A stretch of DNA of 64,000 nt from Christensenella intestinihominis (GCF_001678845.1 NZ_MAIQ01000010.1:1-64000), one strand, 5' to 3'; shown: positions 1 through 8,692, numbered from the stretch's first letter. Numbers and translations are program-made. The notes: a model not told the origin generated them from the letters alone.

Positions 1-46
1 CGCCTTTTTTGAACTCCCCCGCGCAGCGGGGGGATTTCGCTTCGCA

Positions 47-76
47 TAAAAAAGCGGGAACCCGCGGTTCCCGCTT
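47..76 (-). terminator. Rho-independent terminator after zapA
   Basis: An 11-bp perfect stem (52-62 with 66-76, loop CGC) is followed on the minus strand by a run of seven T. It lies directly after the zapA stop codon and should end the pheST-zapA transcript. Confidence 0.85.
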
Positions 77-87
77 CCATTCATATT

Positions 88-402
88 TTACCGCTTATTG
101 AACGGCGTGGTGCGATTGGCCGTACTTCCGCCCCTTTCAGCGCGTTCCAGCTCTTTCTGTACCCGTTCGAGTTCCTTTTTCGCCGACGCAAGCTCGTCGC
201 TTGTTTTCATATAATCGTCCGCGATATTAAGGGAGGTGAGCATGGCAAGCTGGACGTTGTTGAGGTCTGGGTTGGCCTTTTTAAGCTCAGTCAGTTTTTT
301 GTTGACATGAAGCGCAACCCTGTGGATGTATTCCGCACTGTCCGTCCCGCAAATCGTGTATTCTTTTCCGCCGATACTGACGATTGTTTTTGTTTTTTCC
401 AT
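88..402 (-). CDS. zapA: Cell division protein ZapA
   Basis: This 104-residue protein matches the small ZapA family that binds FtsZ and bundles its protofilaments at the division site. The N-terminal half (about residues 5-55) has the ZapA globular pattern, including GKEYTICGTDSAEYIHRVA and a later NIADDY segment. Residues 55-92 form a charged coiled coil typical of the dimerising helix. It is the last gene after pheS and pheT, an arrangement common in Clostridia, and is followed at once by a terminator. The length is normal for the family. The identification rests on sequence pattern and on the gene order. Confidence 0.88.
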   Translation of the reverse strand: MEKTKTIVSIGGKEYTICGTDSAEYIHRVALHVNKKLTELKKANPDLNNVQLAMLTSLNIADDYMKTSDELASAKKELERVQKELERAERGGSTANRTTPFNKR

Positions 403-467
403 GCCGCGTCCCTCTCATCCGGGTTTTCTTCTATTATACAACAGGCCCCGGCTTTCCACAAGCCGCA

Positions 468-2840
468 TTATTGCCGAAGCTGCGCGCCGAAATCCTTCTC
501 CAGGACCTTCAATATCTTTTTCATGACCGCATCCACTTCCTCGTCGCGCATCGTCGCTTCCGGGCTGCGCATGGTGATGGCATAGGCGACGCTCTTCTTG
601 CCCGCGCCAACCTGCTCGCCGCTGAACACATCGAACAGCTCCACCTTTTCCACGCGCTTGCCGCCCGCTTCCCTCATAACCGCCATGAGGTCGCCCGCGC
701 CGACGTCCGCGTCTACGATTACCGCAAGGTCGCGCGTCGCCGCCGGGAATTTGGGCAGCGCTTTAAACTTGGTCTCCGGCTTTGCCACCGCATACAGTTT
801 TTCAAGGTCAAGCTGCGCGATAACGGCGCGTTCCGGCATATCGAAAACCTTCATGGTATCCGGATGTACGCTGCCCATTACGCCTATTTTTTCTTCCCCC
901 GCGAAAATATCGGCCGAGACGCCCGGATGCAGCCAGGATTCGTTGGCCCGTTGGCAGCGGATTTCCACCCCCGACGTAAGCGCCATGATGTTTTCGACCA
1001 CGCCCTTCATGTCAAAGAAATCCTTACTGCCGGTCTGTGCCAGCACAAGCATCGGCACCTCGTGCGGGAGCGGCTGCCCATCCTGCGGGAAATAGCCGCG
1101 CGATACTTCAAAAAGCTGTACGTTTTCATTTTTCCGGTTTTGGTTCAGGGCCACGACCGAAAGCATATGCGGCACGAGCGTGGTGCGCATCAGGGAGGAA
1201 TCGTCCCCCAGGGGATTGATGATTTTCACACTCTCGGGCACATCCGCGCCGATCTTTGCATAATCCTGCGGGCCGGTGAACGAATAGGTTACGCATTCAA
1301 GGAAGCCCATGTCCTTAAGGTAATCCTTAACGATATCCGTCTTTGCCTCGAAATCCGACATCCGGCCGCGCCGGAGCGCGATCAGCGCATCTGTTTCGGG
1401 GATGTTATCGTAGCCGTAAATACGCGCCACTTCCTCCGCAATATCGGCCGCGCCGCAGATATCCCCGCGGAACGCAGGAATTGTGCACACGAGCTCGTCG
1501 CCGATGATTCCCGTTTGGATAAATACGCGGTTTAAGTATTGCTGCATTTCCTTTGCGGGAATATCCGTGCCGAGCTTGGCGTTGATACGCGCCGCGTTTA
1601 CTTTTATTACTTTTTGCTGGAGGTCCTCGTTCAGCACGTCGACCATGCCGCTCGCTACCTTGCCCGCGCCGAGCTCATCCACGAGCGTCAGCGCGCGCTG
1701 CATGGCGAACAGCGTCGTGACCGCGTCCACGCCCTTCGAGAAACGCATGGAGCTTTCCGTCGCGAGTCCGAGGCCGCGCGACGTTTGGCGGATATTGCCG
1801 TACATGAATTTCGCGGATTCAAACACAACGGTTTTTGTCTGTTCCGTGATTTCCGAATCAAGGCCGCCCATCACGCCCGCAACGCCGATCGGCCCTTCCT
1901 TATCGCAAATAAGCAGCATATTTTCCGTGAACGTACGCTCTTTATCGTCGAGCGTCTTCATTTTTTCGCCGTTCTCCGCACGACGCACAATTATTTCGCC
2001 GCCGCGTATTTTCGAGGCGTCGAACGCATGCATCGGCTGCCCCGTTTCAAGCATCACAAAGTTTGTGATATCCACGATGTTATTGATGGGACGGATGCCT
2101 GCCTCGCGCAGGCGCACCCTGATCCATTCCGGGGAAGGCCCGATTTTAACGTCCGTCACCGCCGCCGCGATATAACGCGTGCACAGGTCGGGCGCCTGGA
2201 TGTCTACGCTGACCATTTCCTCCGTTTTCGCTTCGTGCTCCCCGTATTTCACTTCCGGCAGGCGGAACGCCGCCTGGTCGGCCGCCGCCGCCTCGCGCGC
2301 CGTACCGATGATAGAAAGGCAGTCGGGCCTGTTTGCGCCGACTTCAAAATCAATTACCGTTCCGGAAAGGTTCAGCAGCTCACGGATATCCATTCCCACC
2401 TGCGGCTCGCCCGCAAGGATCATGATGCCGTTTACGCCCGCGCCCGGGTAATCCTCTTCCTTTAAATTCAATTCTTCACCCGAGCACAGCATCCCGAATG
2501 ATTCCACCCCCCGCAGCTTTCCCTTTTTGATCGGGCCCGCCGGGAGCATGGACGGGGCTTTGGCGACCGGGATGTAGGCGCCCTCGAACACGTTGTCCGC
2601 CCCCGTAACGATTTGCAGGAGCTCTTCGTCCCCCACGTCGATCATGCAGATTTGCAGCTTGTCCGCATCCGGATGCTTGGTGATTTTTTCGATCCGCCCG
2701 ACAACCACATTGCGGATATTTTCGCCGAGTTCTACAATTTCTTCCACGCCGTTGCCGGTCATAACCATTTTATCCGCCAGCGTACGTGCGTCTGACTTTA
2801 CGTCTGCGTAATCGCATATCCATCTATATGGTGCTAACAT
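468..2840 (-). CDS. pheT: Phenylalanyl-tRNA synthetase beta chain
   Basis: The 790-residue beta subunit forms the alpha2-beta2 enzyme that charges tRNA-Phe. An N-terminal tRNA-binding (OB-fold) domain occupies about residues 40-150, with VVVGRIEKITKHPDADKLQ. The B3/B4 editing domain follows at about 200-400 (for example ARFVMLETGQPMHAFD-like text near 260), then the B5 domain and a catalytic-like domain. A C-terminal ferredoxin-like anticodon-binding domain (about 695-790) contains FPAATRDLAVIV. Length and domain order are standard. It lies downstream of pheS but is separated from it by 133 nt with two strong hairpins. Translation starts at ATG after a weak purine-rich site. Confidence 0.97.
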   Translation of the reverse strand: MLAPYRWICDYADVKSDARTLADKMVMTGNGVEEIVELGENIRNVVVGRIEKITKHPDADKLQICMIDVGDEELLQIVTGADNVFEGAYIPVAKAPSMLPAGPIKKGKLRGVESFGMLCSGEELNLKEEDYPGAGVNGIMILAGEPQVGMDIRELLNLSGTVIDFEVGANRPDCLSIIGTAREAAAADQAAFRLPEVKYGEHEAKTEEMVSVDIQAPDLCTRYIAAAVTDVKIGPSPEWIRVRLREAGIRPINNIVDITNFVMLETGQPMHAFDASKIRGGEIIVRRAENGEKMKTLDDKERTFTENMLLICDKEGPIGVAGVMGGLDSEITEQTKTVVFESAKFMYGNIRQTSRGLGLATESSMRFSKGVDAVTTLFAMQRALTLVDELGAGKVASGMVDVLNEDLQQKVIKVNAARINAKLGTDIPAKEMQQYLNRVFIQTGIIGDELVCTIPAFRGDICGAADIAEEVARIYGYDNIPETDALIALRRGRMSDFEAKTDIVKDYLKDMGFLECVTYSFTGPQDYAKIGADVPESVKIINPLGDDSSLMRTTLVPHMLSVVALNQNRKNENVQLFEVSRGYFPQDGQPLPHEVPMLVLAQTGSKDFFDMKGVVENIMALTSGVEIRCQRANESWLHPGVSADIFAGEEKIGVMGSVHPDTMKVFDMPERAVIAQLDLEKLYAVAKPETKFKALPKFPAATRDLAVIVDADVGAGDLMAVMREAGGKRVEKVELFDVFSGEQVGAGKKSVAYAITMRSPEATMRDEEVDAVMKKILKVLEKDFGAQLRQ

Positions 2841-2893
2841 ATATTTATCCTCTTTCTAAAATTCATAGATCAGGGGCCTGCCCTGAAATCCGT

Positions 2894-2939
2894 TTAAGGC
2901 CGCGCCTTAAAAATCCGCCGGGGAAGCCTGTTTCCCCGG
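2894..2939 (-). other. Two intercistronic hairpins between pheS and pheT
   Basis: The 133-nt gap contains two perfect small hairpins: 7 bp at 2894-2910 (TTAAGGC, loop of 3) and 8 bp at 2918-2939 (CCGGGGAA with TTCCCCGG, loop of 6). Neither is followed by a T-run on the minus strand, so they look like RNA processing or stability elements rather than terminators. This is a structural reading only. Confidence 0.5.
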
Positions 2940-2973
2940 GTTCCGAAATGCCCTGCGTTTCCGGAATTCTTTC

Positions 2974-3990
2974 TCAAACGAACTGCCGCAGGAAACGCGC
3001 GTCGTTTTCGTAAAGCAGGCGGATGTCCGTGATGCCGTATTTTGTGTTGGCAAGGCGGTCGATGCCCATACCGAACGCAAAACCGGAATATTCGTTTGAA
3101 TCGAGGCCGCAGTTCTCAAGCACAACCGGGTTTACAAGCCCGCAGCCGAGGACCTCGATCATGCCCGCGCCCTTGCACGCGCCGCAGCCCTTGCCGCCGC
3201 ACACCGTGCAGGTTACGTCCACCTCGGCGGACGGCTCCGTGAACGGGAAAAAGCCCGGGCGGAATTTTGTCTTTACATGCTCGCCGTAAAAATTACGGAT
3301 GAATGTGTTGATCGTTCCCTTGAGGTCGGAAAAGCGGATGTTTTTGCCCACGACAAGGCCTTCCATCTGCATAAACACCGGGGAATGCGTCGCGTCTACG
3401 TCGTCCGTGCGGAACACGCGGCCCGGGCACACCATGCGGATGGGCGGTTTTTGGGAGAGCATCGTGCGCACCTGCACCGGCGAGGTATGGGTGCGGAGGA
3501 CGACGTCCTCGCTCACATAAAACGTATCCTGCATATCGCGGGCGGGATGGTTTTTTGGGATATTCAAAAGCTCAAAGTTATATTCGTCGAGCTCTACCTC
3601 CGGCCCTTCCGTTATATCAAAGCCCATGCTGAGGAAGATATCCCGCACCTCGCGGTATACCTGCGTCAGCGGATGAAGCGCGCCAAGCTCCTGCTTTTTT
3701 CCGGGCAGCGTGATATCGATCCGTTCCGCCGCAAGCTTTTCCGCGCTTTCCTTTTTTGTAATTTCTTCCAGGGCCCGGGCCAGCGATTCCTCCACGGCTT
3801 TTCTTGCCGCGTTGACCGCCTGCCCGAACGCCGGGCGTTCCTCCCCCGGAAGCGTGCCCATTTGCTTCATCAGCATCGTGATCTCGCCTTTTTTTCCGAG
3901 ATATTTCACGCGAATGCCGTCAAGCTGCGCGCTCGACTGCGCCGAGGCAATTTCGCCCTGCGCCTTTGCTACGATCTGCTCACATTCCAT
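2974..3990 (-). CDS. pheS: Phenylalanyl-tRNA synthetase alpha chain
   Basis: The 338-residue alpha subunit carries the class II aminoacylation site. The N-terminal coiled coil (about 1-85) binds tRNA. Class II motifs follow: motif 1 near [18 protein letters not shown], motif 2 near [16 protein letters not shown], and motif 3 near [18 protein letters not shown] close to the C-terminus. A cysteine-rich insertion, [16 protein letters not shown], at about 250-275 is typical of Gram-positive PheS. Length and start (ATG at 3990) fit the family. It heads the pheS-pheT-zapA unit. No T-box is visible in the 88 nt upstream. Confidence 0.97.
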   Translation of the reverse strand: MECEQIVAKAQGEIASAQSSAQLDGIRVKYLGKKGEITMLMKQMGTLPGEERPAFGQAVNAARKAVEESLARALEEITKKESAEKLAAERIDITLPGKKQELGALHPLTQVYREVRDIFLSMGFDITEGPEVELDEYNFELLNIPKNHPARDMQDTFYVSEDVVLRTHTSPVQVRTMLSQKPPIRMVCPGRVFRTDDVDATHSPVFMQMEGLVVGKNIRFSDLKGTINTFIRNFYGEHVKTKFRPGFFPFTEPSAEVDVTCTVCGGKGCGACKGAGMIEVLGCGLVNPVVLENCGLDSNEYSGFAFGMGIDRLANTKYGITDIRLLYENDARFLRQFV

Positions 3991-4078
3991 TCTGTTTTCC
4001 TCTCAACTATACGCAATATTTTAAATATTTTTATCAACAACAATATCAGCGGGCGCGGGCCGGGATACCGTGTGCGCG

Positions 4079-4840
4079 TCAATCCTTGAGCGCGCGCCGC
4101 ACATCATACATCATTATACCCGCCGCGACGCTTGCGTTCAAGCTTTCCGCCTGCCCATACATGCGAATTTTGTACAGCACGTCGCTCAGGGCCGCCACTT
4201 CGTCCGAAATGCCCCGCGCTTCGTTGCCCACGACTACGCACGCCGCCGTAAGCCCCCCGGAAAGTTCGTCGCTGCCCCGTAGCGAACCGGACACGATTTT
4301 TATCCCGTCCGAGCGGAGCTCCGTAAGGCGCTTTTTTAAATCGCACACCTCGATCGGCACATGGAAGGCGCTGCCCATTGCCGCGCGCTGTGCCTTGGGG
4401 CCGTAAAAATCCGCGCTGGTTTCCGAAATAAACACGCCGTCAGCGCCTGCCGCATCCGCCGTGCGGATGATCGTCCCCAAATTTTTGGGGTCGTTCACAT
4501 CGTCGAGCGCCACATAAAACTTCCCGCCAAAATCGGGCAGGTTTTCCTGCTTTTTCAGGCAGGCAAGCTCTTTCGGCGGCGATTTTGTGTCCGCAATCTG
4601 CTGTACTATTTCATATGGTACAGTTATTATTTTTGCATTGTGATGGTCTGCAAACCGCATAACAGCGCTATTTTTATCCGCAGTGACGATGCATTCAATT
4701 TCCTGGCCCGAGGCGATTGCCTCTTCGATGGTTTTCATGCCCTCGATGATATATAAGCCCTGCTCGTCCCGCGATTTTTTGCGTTTCAGGGACTTCAGCA
4801 TCTTGATATATTCGTTGGAATGACTCGTAATCTCTTTCAC
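4079..4840 (-). CDS. TrmH/SpoU family RNA 2'-O-methyltransferase
   Basis: This 253-residue protein is a SPOUT-class enzyme that methylates ribose 2'-OH in rRNA or tRNA using SAM. An N-terminal substrate-binding domain (about 1-95, with LKRKKSRDEQGLYIIEG) precedes the trefoil-knot domain. Knot motifs are visible: DDVNDPKNLGTIIRTADAAG, then VVVGNEARGIS and a C-terminal SLNASVAAGIMMYD. The start is placed at GTG 4840, because GGAAGGAG lies just upstream and the homology begins there. A longer open frame runs further but lacks family similarity. It could be an RlmB- or TsnR-like enzyme; the exact target nucleotide cannot be told. Confidence 0.88.
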   Translation of the reverse strand: MKEITSHSNEYIKMLKSLKRKKSRDEQGLYIIEGMKTIEEAIASGQEIECIVTADKNSAVMRFADHHNAKIITVPYEIVQQIADTKSPPKELACLKKQENLPDFGGKFYVALDDVNDPKNLGTIIRTADAAGADGVFISETSADFYGPKAQRAAMGSAFHVPIEVCDLKKRLTELRSDGIKIVSGSLRGSDELSGGLTAACVVVGNEARGISDEVAALSDVLYKIRMYGQAESLNASVAAGIMMYDVRRALKD

Positions 4841-4944
4841 CGTACAGCTCCTTCCGTGGAAAATAACGCGGCCGCATAAACTGCGTTTCCCGCGCCATGG
4901 CATGGCCTGCGGGGGTGAATTCCTTCCGCGCCGTGCGCGATCAT

Positions 4945-4980
4945 AAAAAATGGGGATAGTACTTAGCCTACTACCCCCAT
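4945..4980 (-). terminator. Terminator of the infC-rpmI-rplT operon
   Basis: A 12-bp stem (4950-4961 with 4969-4980, one internal mismatch) is followed on the minus strand by TTTTTT. It lies just past the rplT stop codon. Confidence 0.85.
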
Positions 4981-4994
4981 CACGCGTTTCTTGT

Positions 4995-5354
4995 TTACGC
5001 CTGCACTTTTTTCTTCGCTGTTTCAGCAAGCTGCTTGAATGCAACTTTGTCGCTCACAGCCATATCAGCCAGTACTTTTCTGTTCAGATCGATCCCGTTT
5101 TGTTTGAGACCGTTCATAAACTGGGAATAGCTGATGCCGTTCTGCCGTGCTTCCGCATTGATCCGCACGATCCACAGCCGACGCATGTCACGCTTTTTAA
5201 GCTTGCGGCCGGTGTATGCATAGTGCATCGATTTCATGACCTGCTGTTTTGCGGATTTATATTGCTTGGATTTCGCTCCAAAATAACCTTTTGCGAGTTT
5301 AAATACTTTCCTGCGCTTTTTATGCGAGCTTACCGCTCTTTTTACTCTTGCCAT
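4995..5354 (-). CDS. rplT: 50S ribosomal protein L20
   Basis: A 119-residue basic protein that binds 23S rRNA early in large-subunit assembly. The N-terminal signature [20 protein letters not shown] and the downstream [20 protein letters not shown] are diagnostic for L20. It is the last gene of infC-rpmI-rplT, the conserved order. In several Firmicutes and Proteobacteria L20 represses its own operon by binding leader RNA. The long leader upstream of infC here would be the natural target, which is inference. A strong AGGAGG site precedes the ATG. Confidence 0.98.
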   Translation of the reverse strand: MARVKRAVSSHKKRRKVFKLAKGYFGAKSKQYKSAKQQVMKSMHYAYTGRKLKKRDMRRLWIVRINAEARQNGISYSQFMNGLKQNGIDLNRKVLADMAVSDKVAFKQLAETAKKKVQA

Positions 5355-5381
5355 TTTCTAAACCTCCTCGTTTTTTTCCGC

Positions 5382-5579
5382 TTACTTATACGGGATCAGA
5401 ACTCTTACGTTCTTCTGCTCTGCCTTGCTGATATAAGTACCCTTGCGGAGATTTCTTTTCCTCTTGGAGGATTTCTTATTCAATATGTGGCTTTTGTACG
5501 CTTTGGCTCTTTTCACTTTTCCCGACTTTGTGAGGCTGAATCTCTTTGCCGCGCCCCTGTGTGTCTTCATCTTAGGCAT
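5382..5579 (-). CDS. rpmI: 50S ribosomal protein L35
   Basis: A 65-residue, very basic protein with the L35 pattern: [20 protein letters not shown] at the N-terminus, then [17 protein letters not shown]. It sits between infC and rplT, 27 nt from rplT, as in most bacteria. It is a component of the large ribosomal subunit. Length and start are normal. Confidence 0.98.
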   Translation of the reverse strand: MPKMKTHRGAAKRFSLTKSGKVKRAKAYKSHILNKKSSKRKRNLRKGTYISKAEQKNVRVLIPYK

Positions 5580-5624
5580 CTTGACGCCCTCCTTCTGTAT
5601 AAAAACTTTTCGTTTGGCACTCTT

Positions 5625-6137
5625 TTACTGCGCTTTCGGGGACAGGATCATGAACATGCTCCGGCCTTCCATTTTCGCATTTTTCTCGACCGCGGCAACG
5701 TCCCCGAGCATTTCGAGGAACATCTCCATTACCTGACGGCCCTGATCCGTATGGGAAAGCTGACGGCCACGGAAACGAATGGAGATTTTTACCTTGTCTC
5801 CCGCTTCCAAAAATTTCTTGACATTTTTGGCCTTGACTTCCATATCGTGCTTATCAATCGTGGCGGAAAGGCGCATTTCCTTCAGGGTGATGACCTTCTG
5901 GTTCTTCTTTGCTTCCTTCTGCCGCTTATTCTGTTCAAAGCGGTATTTGCCGTAATCCATGAGTTTGCACACAGGCGGCTTCGCCTTGGGCGAAATGTTG
6001 ACAAGGTCGAGGTCGGCCTCGTCCGCCAGTTTCTGCGCCTCCCGTGAAGACATCACGCCAAGCTGGCTTCCGTCTTCGGCAACTAACCTTACTTCCGGTT
6101 CTCTGATCTGCTCGTTGATGAGCGGTTCGTTTGCGAT
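5625..6137 (-). CDS. infC: Translation initiation factor IF-3, ATC start
   Basis: IF-3 binds the 30S subunit, prevents premature subunit joining and checks the start codon. The N-domain contains INEQIREPEVRLV and the SPKAKPPVCKLMDYGKYRFE signature; the C-domain contains ATIDKHDMEVKAKNVKKFLE and a typical IRFRGRQLSHTDQG. A start at the first in-frame GTG or ATG near 6056 would delete about 27 conserved residues. I place the start at ATC 6137, 8 nt after AAGGGAGG (6146-6153), giving 170 residues, the normal family length. Rare start codons on infC are a known autoregulatory device, because IF-3 rejects them. An ATC further downstream (in LINEQIR) is a less well spaced alternative. Confidence 0.9.
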   Translation of the reverse strand: MANEPLINEQIREPEVRLVAEDGSQLGVMSSREAQKLADEADLDLVNISPKAKPPVCKLMDYGKYRFEQNKRQKEAKKNQKVITLKEMRLSATIDKHDMEVKAKNVKKFLEAGDKVKISIRFRGRQLSHTDQGRQVMEMFLEMLGDVAAVEKNAKMEGRSMFMILSPKAQ

Positions 6138-6145
6138 TGGTTTTT

Positions 6146-6153
6146 CCTCCCTT
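6146..6153 (-). promoter_or_regulatory. infC ribosome binding site fixing the ATC start
   Basis: AAGGGAGG on the minus strand lies 8 nt before ATC 6137. No ATG, GTG or TTG lies at a workable distance in the infC frame, so the site argues for a non-standard start codon. Confidence 0.75.
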
Positions 6154-6179
6154 TTCGTCGAAAGCCGTCCTCTTGCTCG

Positions 6180-6490
6180 CTACGCGCTTTGCGCGCAGCT
6201 TCGCTGGTTCGGGCGTCTTTCTCCTCTTCCCCACAAAACTCACTTCGTTGGAGTTTCGCGGGGGCCCCTTTTTCACGCCTTTTACTTCGTTCCGCCCTTC
6301 GGGCGGAATCTCGTCTTTCGCGCAGTTGCTCCTGCCGCTTCGCGGCATCCCTTCGATTTGCCAAGCGCACTTCGCTTTGCTCGTGTCCTTGGAATCTCAC
6401 CTATCTTCCCCATGCGACCCGCTTCGCCGGGCTCACACGGGGGCCCCTTTTCCCGGCTTAGTACCCGGGCTTTGCTGTCTTCGCTTCCGC
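6180..6490 (-). repeat. Palindrome-dense CTTCG-rich block in the infC leader
   Basis: About 300 nt between infC and its leader terminator is packed with short perfect hairpins. Examples are TTCCGCCC/GGGCGGAA near 6291-6309 and TGCCGC/GCGGCA near 6334-6348. The pentamer CTTCG or its close variants recurs about a dozen times on the plus strand, giving GCGAAGC-type mini-hairpins on the transcribed strand. A 48-bp module starting TCTTCCCCA and ending CGGGGGCCCCTTTT occurs twice, at 6225-6272 and 6404-6451, exactly 179 bp apart, with a variable middle. The open frames across it are arginine- and serine-rich on one strand, in several frames, and look spurious. Confidence 0.55.
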
Positions 6491-6495
6491 CTGAT

Positions 6496-6524
6496 AAAAA
6501 AAGCGGGCAGCATACGCCACCCGC
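6496..6524 (-). terminator. Leader terminator (attenuator) upstream of infC
   Basis: On the minus strand a 9-bp stem with two G-U pairs (6516-6524 with 6503-6511, loop GTAT) is followed by TTTTTTT. It sits inside the untranslated leader, roughly 100 nt after the predicted transcription start and 360 nt before infC, so it can act as an attenuator. The segment GCTGCCCGC recurs upstream near 6591-6599 within another small hairpin, which could form an alternative pairing. Confidence 0.65.
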
Positions 6525-6623
6525 AAAAATACCAACAAATACATCATCTGTTCGTTATTTGACCGTGCACACCTTTGCGTGCAGGTGAGAAGCGGGCAGC
6601 TTCTGCTTTGTTTTAACTCTATT

Positions 6624-6653
6624 AATATACCACGCCGCTTTACGGCGTGTCAA
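6624..6653 (-). promoter_or_regulatory. Promoter of the infC operon with palindromic spacer
   Basis: On the minus strand TTGACA (6648-6653) and TATATT (6624-6629) are separated by 18 bp. The spacer is filled by a perfect inverted repeat, CACGCCG with CGGCGTG and a 5-bp centre (6631-6649). Between thrS (ends 6755) and this promoter I see only a weak hairpin. Confidence 0.65.
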
Positions 6654-6754
6654 GCCGCAAATCCAAGTAATGATGAATAAATAAACAAGGTATGCGCACG
6701 GCGCACGATGAAACCTCCCGGCAAAGCCGGACCTTTTGCTTATGGACGGTTTCC

Positions 6755-8692
6755 TCAGAAAATTTCCTTGTCGCGGTCCTGCCGCACCGCCATCTCGAGG
6801 AACTCATCCCGGCTCATATTGCCAATTTCGCCTTCGCCGCGGCGGCGCACCGCAAAGGTGCCGTCCGCAACCTCTTTTTCACCGGCAACGAGCATATATG
6901 GAATACGTTCGTTGCGCGCTTCACGGATTTTATAACCGATCTTTTCCTGACGGTCGTCCACCGTGACGCGCAGGCCCGCGCTCCGGAGGCGCTGGGCGTA
7001 TTCATGGCAATAAGGCATGGCCCCTTCCGTAATGTTCATCAGCCGGACCTCCTCGCTCATCATCCACATGGGGAGCGCCCCCGCATACTTCTCGATCAGC
7101 ATGGCGAGCGTGCGCTCGTAGCAGCCGATGGACGAACGGTGGATGATGTACGGCGTTTTTTTCTGGCCGTCCCTGTCCACATAGGTCATCTGGAACCGTT
7201 CCGCCAGCGAAAAATCGATCTGGATGGTGAAAAGCGTATCTTCCTTGCCGAATACATTTTTGAACTGGATATCAAGCTTCGGCCCGTAGAACGCCGCCTC
7301 GCCCTCTTCTTCCGTATAGTCAAGGCCGGTATGGTCGAGAATGTTGCGCATCGCATCCTGGACGCGCTCCCACTCCTCCGCGTCGCCGACATACTTATCA
7401 CGGTCGTTCGGGTCCCACTTGGAGAAACGGTAATATACGTCGTTCTCAATGCCGAGCACCTTCATATTGTACTTAATCAGGTCGAGAACGCCCATGAATT
7501 CTTCTTCAAGCTGCTCGGGCGTGCAGATAATATGGCCTTCCGCAAGCGTAAACTGGCGCACGCGGATCAGGCCGTGCATTTCGCCGGAGGCCTCGTTGCG
7601 GAACAGGGTCGAGGTTTCCCCATAGCGGATGGGAAGGTCTTTATAGGAATGATGCTCCGCATTATAAATCGTATACTGGAAGGGGCAGGTCATGGGCCGA
7701 AGCGCAAGCACTTCGTCGTCCTTTTCCTCGTCTCCCAGCACAAACATCCCCTCTTTATAATGGTCCCAGTGCCCGGAAATTTTATACAGGTCGCTCTTGG
7801 CCATATACGGCGTTTTGGTGAGCACATAGCCGCGGCGTTCCTCTTCATCCTCCACAAAGCGCTGCAAAAGCTGGATCGTCTTTGCGCCTTTGGGCATAAG
7901 GAGCGGCAGGCCCTGCCCGACAATGGGGCTGGTGGTGAAATAGTGCAGCTCGCGCCCGAGCTTGTTATGGTCGCGCTCTTCCGCCTCTTTCTGCTGTTTC
8001 AGATAGGCGTCAAGCTCCTGCTGTGACGGGAACGCGATGCCATAAATGCGGTGCAGCATTTTGTTTTTTTCGTCGCCGCGCCAATACGCCCCTGCCGTCC
8101 GCAGGAGCTTCGGGACCCGCACCTTGCCCGTGCCGGACGCGTGGGGGCCTGCGCACAGGTCGGTAAAATCACCCTGCTCGTAAAAGCTCAGCACCGCGTC
8201 TTCCGGGAGGTCTTCAATCAGCTCTACTTTATAGGGCTCGCCCGCATCCTTCATTTTCCCGATCGCTTCCGCGCGCGGGAGGGTATATTTGGTGAGCGGA
8301 ATGTTTTCCGCCACGATCTTTTTCATCTCTTTTTCGATCTTCGCGAGGTCTTCGTTGGTAAACGGTTTTTCCGTATCAAAATCATAATAAAAGCCGTTAT
8401 CCGTCGCCGGGCCGATTGCCAGCTTCGCGTCGGGGTACAGGCGCTTCACCGCCTGCGCGAGCACATGGGACGCCGTATGCCAAACCGCCTTTTTGCCCTC
8501 TTCGTCGCCGAACGTCAGGATTTCGAGCGTCGCGCCGTCGGCGGGAACCGTGTCAAGCCCCGTGACCGTACCGTCCACTTTTGCCGCAACTGCGGATTTG
8601 CCCAGTTTTTGACTCAACTCTTTTGCAATTTCAAGAGCGGTCATGCCATCCTTGAATTCTTTGACGCTGCCGTCAGCCAGTTTGATTTTCAT
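6755..8692 (-). CDS. thrS: Threonyl-tRNA synthetase
   Basis: The 645-residue enzyme charges tRNA-Thr. Domains in order: N-terminal TGS domain (about 1-62, KEFKDGMTALEIAKELS), the N2 editing domain (65-225) with HTASHVLAQAVKRLYPDAK and the zinc/editing residues of DLCAGPHASGTG, the class II catalytic core (about 270-535) with motif 2 near RYGETSTLFRNEASGEMHGL and motif 3 near RSSIGCYERTLAMLIEKYAG, and a C-terminal anticodon-binding domain (540-645). Length is standard. Many Firmicutes thrS genes have a T-box leader; here only 65 nt separate it from the upstream gene and no T-box sequence is visible. It may be read from the upstream RelA-like gene. Confidence 0.97.
   Translation of the reverse strand: MKIKLADGSVKEFKDGMTALEIAKELSQKLGKSAVAAKVDGTVTGLDTVPADGATLEILTFGDEEGKKAVWHTASHVLAQAVKRLYPDAKLAIGPATDNGFYYDFDTEKPFTNEDLAKIEKEMKKIVAENIPLTKYTLPRAEAIGKMKDAGEPYKVELIEDLPEDAVLSFYEQGDFTDLCAGPHASGTGKVRVPKLLRTAGAYWRGDEKNKMLHRIYGIAFPSQQELDAYLKQQKEAEERDHNKLGRELHYFTTSPIVGQGLPLLMPKGAKTIQLLQRFVEDEEERRGYVLTKTPYMAKSDLYKISGHWDHYKEGMFVLGDEEKDDEVLALRPMTCPFQYTIYNAEHHSYKDLPIRYGETSTLFRNEASGEMHGLIRVRQFTLAEGHIICTPEQLEEEFMGVLDLIKYNMKVLGIENDVYYRFSKWDPNDRDKYVGDAEEWERVQDAMRNILDHTGLDYTEEEGEAAFYGPKLDIQFKNVFGKEDTLFTIQIDFSLAERFQMTYVDRDGQKKTPYIIHRSSIGCYERTLAMLIEKYAGALPMWMMSEEVRLMNITEGAMPYCHEYAQRLRSAGLRVTVDDRQEKIGYKIREARNERIPYMLVAGEKEVADGTFAVRRRGEGEIGNMSRDEFLEMAVRQDRDKEIF

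Noticed and set aside
16-32. Hairpin CCCCCGC/GCGGGGG near the window start as a second terminator
   Set aside because: No T-run follows on either strand and the flanking sequence is outside the window.
6131-6562. Open frames across the infC leader that might encode a repetitive protein
   Set aside because: Several frames on both strands are open at once and the sequence is made of palindromes; there is no start signal or family similarity.
6692-8026. A 444-codon open frame opposite thrS, and similar long frames opposite pheT, the RelA-like gene, the flavin oxidoreductase and others
   Set aside because: They are antisense to genes with clear families, have no ribosome binding sites or recognisable domains, and arise from GC-rich codon use of the true genes.
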